A stretch of DNA of 64,000 bases, taken from the NCBI RefSeq assembly GCF_020520425.1, contig NC_079490.1, forward strand, positions 3,782,001 through 3,846,000. The letters are read 5' to 3'. This document shows positions 55,471-64,000 of this stretch, one piece after another. The notes under the pieces were generated by a model. That model did no database searches. It was not told the origin of the DNA and saw nothing but the letters and a program-made list of their open reading frames with translations. The stretch's first letter is position 1. Every line of letters starts with the position of its first letter. This DNA comes from Spinacia oleracea (Eukaryota > Streptophyta > Magnoliopsida > Caryophyllales > Amaranthaceae). Made by a program: the position numbers and the translations under genes.

Positions 55471-56269
55471 TAATATTATGCCTAAATCACGTTGTAATTA
55501 GGTAAAGAATCTTGTCAGTTTCTCTTTATAACGCGCGAGTTTGCTTTTGTGACTGTTTTGGACGAATTTGTGTTAATTTCGTCTTAATAATGTTTATATT
55601 ATTTGAGAAAATAGGTTGTAATAATGTTTATCGTTGTGTAGGAAATAGGCCGTTGTAATTTTGTAGAAGAGATGTCGTGTAATTTTAGATGAGTATTAAC
55701 GGAGCTACTCACATCAAGCGAGTTTGTATTCCTCCCGTGATTAGGTGCCGATACATAATAAAATGCACCATGCCTTACTTGATTGATTTAGATTGGACTA
55801 TTAGAGACGAACGAGTAGACGAGATTCGAGATTCTCGGGCAACTAATATGCAACTTTAACATTTTAAAAAATCAATACCTGAAATGCAGCGAATGGGAGC
55901 TTGGGTGGTTAAGAAAGGGTTAACTGTTGGAAATTATGGAAGCAAGTATTTCATCAGTAGGTTCTAAGTGACTAAATGAACAAGTCATATAGTTCCGTAC
56001 CTCACTATTTGTTATGGAGTAGTTTTGTATGCTTCTTTTGTGCCTTTTGTTTATTTTGTGTTCCTTGAAAGTTATGCTATTCTAATGGTTTCTAGCTACA
56101 TTACTTGCTCAAATCGATATTATTTTCTTATCAGTTTTATTGTTTTTATTAGGTTCATTAGGTGTTGGCATTTTTATTGGTCGAGGGAAACCCCATTATT
56201 CCATGGGTATCAACAAGTAGGGACCTAGCAAGAGATTTAGCTTAGTTTTCAATACCTAGAGAGTTGCTC

Positions 56270-59200
56270 ATGGCAACAAGAGCTATCTTGCGCCGGAGGA
56301 GAGCCCTTGCCAGTGCGTGGACTCAACCCAGTGGCTCGTTCCGTTGTTTTTCGAGTTTTGAGCATGGGCAATCATGTTCCGCTCCCCACTCACAGGATTC
56401 AAGTTTGGCTGTTGTTCTTCCTTCTCTTGATTCTGATTCAAGGAACGAAAGGAAATCATTTTCATTAACCAAAGATAAGTTACAACTTTTTTCCTCCGTT
56501 GGGATTCTACGCAACAATTTGAGTGGGAGCTCAAGATTAGTTGATGAACGCCTGAACTATAGATCGTCTTTAGGAGCGGCCTGGAGGTCACAACTTTTGC
56601 GCTATTCTTCAACAGCAACATCAGGTCAGCCAGAGTTTCGGAGCGGTAATGAAAAAAGTGAAGAAAAGATTGCTACTCAAAAGGAAGCTTCACCTGAAGA
56701 ATGTGATCAGGCAGTTGAAGGCCTCAGTTCAGCTAAAGAAAAAGCGAAAGCTAAGCAAATGCAAGAACTTCGTAAGAGTGGAAAATCAATACTGCGAAGA
56801 GTGTGGGCTACACTTTTAGGAATCGGGCCTGCTTTGAGGGCTGTTGCTTCAATGAGCAGGTAAAACCTTTTTAGTTTTTACTAAATCCCTGTTTGACAAA
56901 GTTGTCTGTAGATTTACTTTCATGGATCAATTTTCCGTTACTGTAGAGCGGATTGGGCTATTAAGCTTGTACACTGGAAGGATGAATTTGTATCTACAAT
57001 GAAGCACTATTGGTTGGGCACAAAATTACTTTGGGCTGATGTTAGAATAAGCTCGAAGACGCTGGTGAAGCTTGCTAAAGGCAAGAGTCTATCAAGGAGG
57101 GAGAGACAACAACTCACCCGCACTACAGCTGATATCTTCAGGCTAGTTCCAGTTGCAGTTTTCATTGTTGTCCCATTCATGGAGTTCTTGTTGCCAGTAT
57201 TCCTGAAGTTATTTCCCAACATGCTGCCATCAACTTTCCAACACGAGATGAAAGAACAGGTAATTGTCAATTTGTCATGATGACGTTTGCAAGTAATATG
57301 GTATTGTCACAGACTTGTCGGAGTTGTCGCTATGTCTCGTGCTCATGCTCTCCGTTTAAATTTATTTTTGTTACGGGGTTGTAAATTGGAAGTCAGACTG
57401 TTGTGAAATACTATAGAAAAACTATGCAACTTGTTCTCATGTTTTTACTTTCTTGCATGGAAGTATGTTTTAACTTTTAATGAACTTGATAATTATAATG
57501 TTTTCCCTAAATCAAGAAATTACCTTTACTCTTAATTGTGCATAGTAAAAGCTTGTTTTCTGTTTGATTGACTTCTTTAGTCTGTTTTGTTTTTGGTCTG
57601 TTCACTTATCTTTATATAGCAGCTCCATACTAGCTATATGAACAGGCTGTCTGATTTCTTGTTCCTCAATACAGAAGTTTATTGGATCTTCTTTCTATCT
57701 GTCTTGTTTACTGTTACTTGTGTTGAGGATCATAGTATTGTATGAGCAGCACATGGTTTATTGAAGAAACACTCTTTAACTGAGTCTTGAGCTATCAGCT
57801 ATGATTTATCCCTAGTAAATAAGGCTATCTATTTTTGAGAAAGCGGAAATGTATTATGTTTTTCTCATGTATGAGGGTTGTTCAAGTGTGTATTAATTAT
57901 CGTTTTACGTACTATGATTGTTGTATCCTGTGAATGGGTCTATATGTTACTCTCTTTGTCCCATAAAATTTGCTATTATGTGGAAACTGAAACACGAGAG
58001 CTTGTCATTTGCTGCAATGTGTATAATTTGAATCTTTACTAGTAGCAACAACTGGGTTTTGGAATTCGATTATCCTGTTTAGAAGACTAAACATATGGTC
58101 TAAGGATCTCAATTTATCTGCTAAACTTCTTCAGGTCAAGTTGTGCTACATACAGTGCCATACTTTCAACACTGTCACTCTGTTTTGCTCTTACTCTAAA
58201 CACTGTCTTTTTAGGCCTGTTATCCTATATCTTTGGTGGAATTAATTTATTAAGAATTTAGGAATATATAGGATAAGAGAATAGTTCTCACGAAAATGGC
58301 ACAATGCTTTGTTTCTTAAACGTTTTACTACTGGCACTTTATCCTTCAGGGAAATCCAAAGGTGAAGTTATGTTGTAACTGTAGAATCATCACATTCTAA
58401 ACCGCTGCAGTTCTTGTCTATTATAATAAAGAATTAAAAACCCCATAAAATGAACACAAAAGTATACCATAGTATTGCTTAGTACAGAAAAGCTCTATGT
58501 GCAACTGCATTTTTTTGTTCATACCAAAAATATCATTGGCATTTGATCGCCTCAATTTGGTTTCCAGTTTGCCTTTTGCATATTCTTACTACTACATTTC
58601 CCAATGAGATATGTTAGTGCAGCAGGTTTCCTATTTTCCACTTGTTTGTTCGGCAGATGGGGAGAGTAGTGTGAGCTTCTAGTGGTGACTTGTTGTTATA
58701 CCATGTAATGCAATTTGAAATTCAATAAGATGTCTATGCGCTCATACTTGTAACTTTTCTTATAGGAGGAGATGAAAAGGAAACTAAATGCAAGAATAGA
58801 ATATGCCAAGTTTCTTCAGGATACAGTGAAAGAAATGGCAAAGGAAGTCCAGAATTCTCGCAGTGGAGAGATTAAACAGACAGCAGAAGATCTTGATGAA
58901 TTTGTAAACAAAGTAAGGAGGGTATATGTGTTCATCTTGTAAGAATGTTTCCGGATTTACTTTAGTTTCCTTGATTCAATCGTTACTTTAACAGGTTAGG
59001 AGGGGTGAAGATGTTTCTAATGAGGAAATTCTGGGTTTTGCTAAGTTGTTTAATGATGAATTGACTCTTGATAACATTAGCAGGTTGGTGGGTCTCCTTT
59101 TTCTCTAGACTGTGTATGACCTGTTTTATATTTTTTTCCAGTTCATCTGTCTTCCTTTGTTTTTGTGACGTTGATTTGTTTTGTTCAGGCCTCGATTGGT

Positions 59201-62200
59201 AAATATGTGCAAATACATGGGTATTAGGGCATATGGAACAGATGCATTTTTACGTTTTATGCTTCGAGACAAGCTTCGGAAGTAAGTTACCATACTTACC
59301 AATTCATTATTTGTTTATTATAAGTACAAGCCACTTAAATGTATTGGGGTAATATATCTTATGTTAGGGAAGTTGTGCATAAATTTTACAGACTAATACA
59401 TCGAACAAGTTTAGAGCACTAGCTTTGAAACTTCCTTAAAGTAGATTTTAGGAGAGCCATAGTCAGACAATTCTTGAATCTTTTCTGTAAAGTTGTTCTA
59501 CACTTTAAACTTGTTGAATACAAATTTTGTAGATAAAGGAAAGTTTAACTTTTTTATTCTGGTGTATTGTGCCTAAATTTATTTTATTCATAATTAAGTT
59601 GATCATTCTTTAAGAAGTGAAAATTATTTTATGGTATTTTAGCTTTAGATTTCAACCTTTCACCTCTCCCGAAAAAGTTTAAAATAATAGGAGGGGGAGG
59701 GAAGAATCCAGATTTGAGTTAGGCGCATGAATGTGATGAATAGTAATGCTCCCTATGAATCCAATTTGATTTATGTGAATTCCAACAATATTTCTATTTC
59801 AGGTATTTGGTCGGTCAAACCTTTTCTGTCCTGCTATCACTCAACTTATCTCATATTTAGTGTCACATCTTGAATCCTTTTTTGCAGTATGTGACTATGT
59901 GTACCCTTTTTTACTCTTGGATTCCTGATTTGTTGAATTTTTCCAAGTAAAGTGAGATTGTGGACTCGTCTTTATTTATCTGATTAATTTTGTTTTTCCT
60001 ATGCTTTAACATTTACAATGGTGCAATTCTGCAGTGGCTTTGTTGTCTATTACTCTTATTAAAAATAAGAGTATTGTAAATTCATCATCATTGTTGATTG
60101 GTGAACAATGTTAATTTTCTATTATTCAGTTGTTCAATGTAATAGGGAGACACTAACTACCTTCTATTTGAAGGATTAAAGAGGATGATAAGATGATACA
60201 AGCCGAGGGTGTTGAGTCTCTTTCAGAGGCAGAGCTTCGTCAAGCATGTAGAGATAGAGGTTTACTTGGTTTACTCTCTGTTGAAGAAATGCGTCAACAG
60301 GTTTGTTCACAACTATACCAATTCATTTTCTCCCACATTAATTGGTTTTACACTGCTTATGAGTTGTGAATTTGTGATGATATAATTGTAATCTAACCAT
60401 TTTTTAATGGTAGCAGTGCCTTTTTACTCATGTTACCTGGCTGAAATGATAAAATTTTGAATCCATACAAATTGCTAATCACTAGAATAATTTATGTTCA
60501 TCTATATTTTACATCCTGGTCCGTAGTACTTGTTTTTGGCCAATGTGCATTCATTCAAGTTGTCTTGTATGTGCAGCTGCGTGATTGGCTGGACTTGTCT
60601 CTCAATCATGCTGTTCCGTCATCTCTTCTAATTATTTCCAGGTATGCAATGTTATACTTGGTAATTCTTTTGGTTTTTGGATTAGGCTGTGTTAAAACTG
60701 GCTAAGGCTACTTCCCGACTTTATCCTCTGTTCTGTACTTCTTTTGGCAGAGCATTCAATGTGTCCGGAAAAATCAAACCCGAGGAAGCTGTGGAATTTG
60801 CTATTTCTTCTTTGCCAGATGAGGTTGTCGATACCATTGGAGCTACATCTTTGCCTTCTGAGGATTCTGTTTCAGAAAGGAGGAGAAAGTTAGAGTTCCT
60901 TGAAATGCAGGAAGAATTAATCGAGGTATAAGTCTCTTTTCCTCCCTCCAAACACTTTAGGTCTTAAACTGTACAATTTTACTGGCTGTTCGTTGACCTC
61001 ATATCTCTTCTCAACCTTCTGAACAAAACCATTCCTCTAAAACTTGCTTCATTTGTCGGAGGAAAGTTTTTTTAAATTTGCTTTAGTGTTGATTTTAAGA
61101 CTCTATAAGTATACTCATGTTATAACTTACTAAATTGTAGGAAGAGGAGAAGAAAATGAAAGCAGAAGAAGAAAAGGCGAAATTGAAGGAGTCTATTGTT
61201 AGCGAAAAGGATGTTGCCTTGGAAGAGATGGTGGATGCAACTACCAGGGACGCACAAGAATATGCAAAGGCTGCATCATCAGATACCGATGATCAGCTTT
61301 GTAAGCTCAGTCGTGCATTGGCTGTTCTGGCTTCAGCATCTGTAAGAATATTTTGGTGCAGCATCTTTTTATGATGGAGTCTCTTATGTTACGGAATACG
61401 GAGTACTAATTTTGACTTCGGTTTCTTTTACTCTCTTTAGTCAGTGAGCAGGGAACGGGAGGAGTTCTTAAGACTTGTTAATAAGGAGGTTAGTGAAAAC
61501 TTGGAACTAATTAATTACACTACTGACACCACTGGTTTTCTTTAAACAAGTATTGTCACCACTTTAGGATGATACAGATTTACTTCTTTAATCTCTTTTC
61601 CAGATCGAGCTTTACAATACTATGGTGGATAACGAGGAAAAAGAGGGAATAGAGGGGAAAGTTGAAGCTGAGAAGGCGTACAGAGCTGCTCGGAAAGTTG
61701 ACGAAGAGGAGTCGGATGATACTGCTCAAGTTTCTTCAGCGCTGATAAATAAGGTAATATAGGATCTAAATAAGTTTTGTTTTCCTGATCCATCTCTTAA
61801 TTTAGCTGATATTGTTTCATTGTTTGATGGATCTTCATATTTCTTGTACGGGTTGTACTTATTGAATTACTGGGAATTTTCTGTTTTAATGTATCAGGTG
61901 GATGCTATGCTTCACAAACTTGAAAAGGAAATTGATGATGTGGATGCAAAGATCGGTGATCAGTGGCGATTTCTTGACAGGTATGCTATTAAGAATAGTA
62001 GTTGGGGAAATAGCAATAGAGCCAACCTTCACAAGGTTTATTTCTATGCCACGTCATCATTATACAAACCTCATTTCTAACAAACCTTATGCTTACAATA
62101 GACAAATCTATTTAAAGGTTTATGTCGGGACCCACGAATATATCATCGTACTCACTTACTCACATAACAAATAAAATATTATTTTACTTTCTTTACTTTA

Positions 62201-63905
62201 TGAGATGCAACTAGGTTTGTTTTTAGTAACCTCTCTTAAAACTATTCGGACTAGCAATAGTAAGGTTTATATACAAAACCTAGTAAGGTTTGTATACGAA
62301 CCTCAAAATCATTAAACAAACCTCATGAAGAACCTCTTATTGCTTTTGCCCTTAGATGTTTAAATTAGCCCGTGGAGATTCTTGAGTGGATTACTGTGTT
62401 TCTAAGTTGGCTGAGCTGAATCCGAGATGACGAATTGTTTTAGTCATGTAGCTAACTTCACTTTCTTTGATGAATTACTCTTAATACCCTGAAATCTGGT
62501 AACAATAAGATTAATAGAAAGGTTTCTTGAAGTTGAGGTTAAATATGTAAATGCATTGATATTAAATAAGGTCGTCGTTTTATTTCGCATGTTTTACGTT
62601 CTTGCACTGACTGCTATCGTTCTTTTATTTGTTTATATGTAAAAGCTTGCTATAGTGTTATACAAGCTTTAGAATTAAATACTGCATATGAGTAAAAAAT
62701 GCTGATATTAAACCTGTCTCTGCCATTAGGGATCACGATGGAAAGGTGACTCCAGAAGAAGTGGCTTCTGCGGCTGCGTACCTGAAAAACAAAATTGACA
62801 AAGATGGTATCCAAGAGCTCATCACCAAGCTCTCAAAAGACAGAGGTTCGTTTGATATACTCTCTCCGTCTTTTAAGTAATTGGCCACGTTTCTGTTCAA
62901 AACCGTCTGAATAATAGGTTACATTCTAATATTAGTAGCATATGCTTTGAACTTCCCCGTATTCCGTTTGTTCTATAATGGTGTGATCGAGGGAGTATTG
63001 TTTCAATATAGTTAGTGATTGATTTTTCTTCCCTAATCCGAGCCGTGGTAACCCCAACCCAACCTGAACTGAAACCAAAATGACGTGAAATCGACCCGAT
63101 TTGACCTATTTATCATATTTGTAGTAATATTAAGTTTTACAATGTTTATGATATTCTTTGACACAACCTGAAGCTAAACCCGAAACTGACCCATTAAGCC
63201 GAATTGCCACCCCTTATATAGCTGGTGATTGATTTTACTTCCCTGGCATGAACTTGTTGCTGGCGATGTTTCCTGATACCAGCAACACTTGTGTTTGCGC
63301 CTAGTTTTAGGAATGTTCGTGTGTAGTACATGATAATGAATAAATTAATGTGTAAGTGGGGTTAATGGTGGTATTTTAATAGTTTACGTGGGAGAGAAAC
63401 AAAAAATAATTGGTGCAAGTGGGGTAGAGAAACAATAAAGAATTAGTGGTCTCATGCCAAAAGATAAAGTATTCAGAAACGGCCGAAAAAGACTAGTGTT
63501 GCAAGTATTCAGAAACGGGACATAATTAACCAAAATTAACTCTAATAATGTACTAAATAACCCATTAATAGTACATGATCACAAGAATTGCAGAATTTTC
63601 TAAGACCCCCATTCAATTTTCAGTTTCAATATTTTTCTGATTTGGATCTAATTGTTTATTTAGTGTTTATTATTATTACTATTTTGTGGTACAGTAATAA
63701 CATTAAGGCATAAAGGGAGTACCATTTTTAATTTTTTATCATTTTATGTACCATAAAACATCTTTTTTTACCTCCGACTAACTATTCTCTTGCTATTACT
63801 TGTACTATGGTAATATTTTTTTTACCAGATGGGAAGATACTCGTTGAAGACATTGTTAGGCTAGCCAGTGTGAAGGTTGGAGATGAAGCTGAATCTGAAA
63901 GATGA
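56270..63905 (+). CDS. LETM1-family mitochondrial inner membrane protein
   Basis: Fourteen coding exons join to 757 residues: 56270-56859, 56947-57259, 58766-58912, 58995-59083, 59189-59281, 60174-60300, 60577-60641, 60751-60925, 61141-61341, 61441-61488, 61604-61753, 61898-61980, 62730-62845, 63829-63905. LETM1 proteins sit in the mitochondrial inner membrane, affect K+/H+ (and Ca2+) exchange and organelle volume, and bind mitochondrial ribosomes. Visible parts: Arg-rich presequence (MATRAILRRRRALASAW), LETM1 domain with membrane segment LVPVAVFIVVPFMEFLLPVF (263-282), FPNMLPSTF, RPRLVNMCKYMGI, LLGLLSVEEMRQQL, LRDWLDLSLNHAVPSSLLI, coiled coils rich in Glu/Lys, and an EF-hand loop DRDHDGKVTPEE (693-704). 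A second loop (SKDRDGKILVED) lacks acidic residues at key ends. The true start is the ATG at 56270; an in-frame TTG six bases earlier is not a plausible start. The length matches Arabidopsis LETM1. Confidence 0.95.
57260..58765 (+). other. LETM1 intron 2, no embedded feature seen
   Basis: 1.5-kb AT-rich intron with standard GTAATT donor and TATAG acceptor. No MITE ends, tandem array or open frame of note. Confidence 0.5.
62007..62352. mobile_element. MITE in LETM1 intron 12
   Basis: Imperfect inverted ends: GGGGAAATAGCAATAGAGCC with CTTCACAAGGTTT at left, and the complement of AAACAAACCTCATGAAGAACC with TCTTATTGCTTTTGCCC at right. About 346 bp; AAACCT/AGGTTT motifs recur inside. Target duplication not clear. 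Confidence 0.6.
62860..62995. mobile_element. Small Stowaway-like MITE in LETM1 intron 13
   Basis: 136 bp between TA dinucleotides. Ends CTCTCTCCGTC and the complement of GATCGAGGGAG; arms beyond this are weakly matched, so this copy is old. Confidence 0.5.
63037..63215. repeat. CCCAACC-rich repeat fragment in LETM1 intron 13
   Basis: Begins CCGAGCCGTGGTAACCCCAA and ends AAGCCGAATTGCCACCCC, with AACCTGAA.CTGAAACC / ACAACCTGAAGCTAAACCCG repeats. The ATTGCCACCCC end resembles hAT-type termini (complement GGGGTGGCAAT), but boundaries and target duplication are not clear. Confidence 0.35.
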
Positions 63906-64000
63906 ATAGATTCATCCACCTAGTAGATTTTTGGTAGACGGTCGTTGTTCGACCTGGTATTGAGAATAGTGCTTGAACACTGACATAAAATACGAAAGTT

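Noticed and set aside
56264-56269. Alternative upstream start of LETM1 two codons earlier
   Set aside because: The codon there is TTG, not ATG; the ATG at 56270 gives a normal mitochondrial presequence.

Overview
The window is nuclear DNA from a flowering plant, most likely a eudicot. The evidence is spliced genes with GT-AG introns, an AT-rich background, and dense non-autonomous DNA transposons (Stowaway-like with TA target duplications, Tourist-like with 3-bp duplications). Copia and Athila-type gypsy fragments and solo LTRs are also present. Overall appearance would fit a Caryophyllales genome such as spinach or beet, but nothing here proves that. No bacterial, phage, CRISPR or viral system is present.

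Six protein-coding loci could be rebuilt exon by exon. (1) + strand, 944-5025: NADP-dependent 2-alkenal reductase lacking its N-terminal exon, with a copia element just upstream of the first visible exon. (2) + strand, 10518-13371: a BIR1-like LRR receptor pseudokinase in two exons. (3) - strand, 14603-22473: the plastid acetolactate synthase regulatory (small) subunit, 12 exons. (4) + strand, 28656-32247: a WDR5-type WD40 protein, two exons. (5) + strand, 37964-38647: a nuclear ribosomal protein L16 that looks plastid-derived but carries a mitochondrial-looking presequence; it sits behind a 5'-UTR intron filled by a ~660-bp tandem array. (6) + strand, 56270-63905: a mitochondrial LETM1 protein, 14 coding exons.

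The rest is mobile and repetitive. 5.0-10.5 kb holds a tandem duplication at the reductase stop codon, a duplicated spacer with a 1-kb Mutator-like insertion, and MITEs. 22.5-28.6 kb is a MITE field with nested insertions. 39.6-54.7 kb contains two diverged copies of one segment flanking a degraded Athila-type element and a 1.9-kb solo LTR. Because the two copies carry different insertions, each supplies the other's empty site: a 661-bp solo LTR in one, and a 1.3-kb element carrying a heptanucleotide satellite in the other.

The genes are unrelated housekeeping or signalling genes (amino-acid synthesis, histone methylation, organelle translation, mitochondrial ion homeostasis, immunity and detoxification), not a pathway cluster. 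A recurring theme is tandem repetition inside introns or UTRs of otherwise intact genes. The most notable biological candidate is the nuclear plastid-type L16 with a mitochondrial-like leader, which suggests an inter-organelle ribosomal protein substitution.
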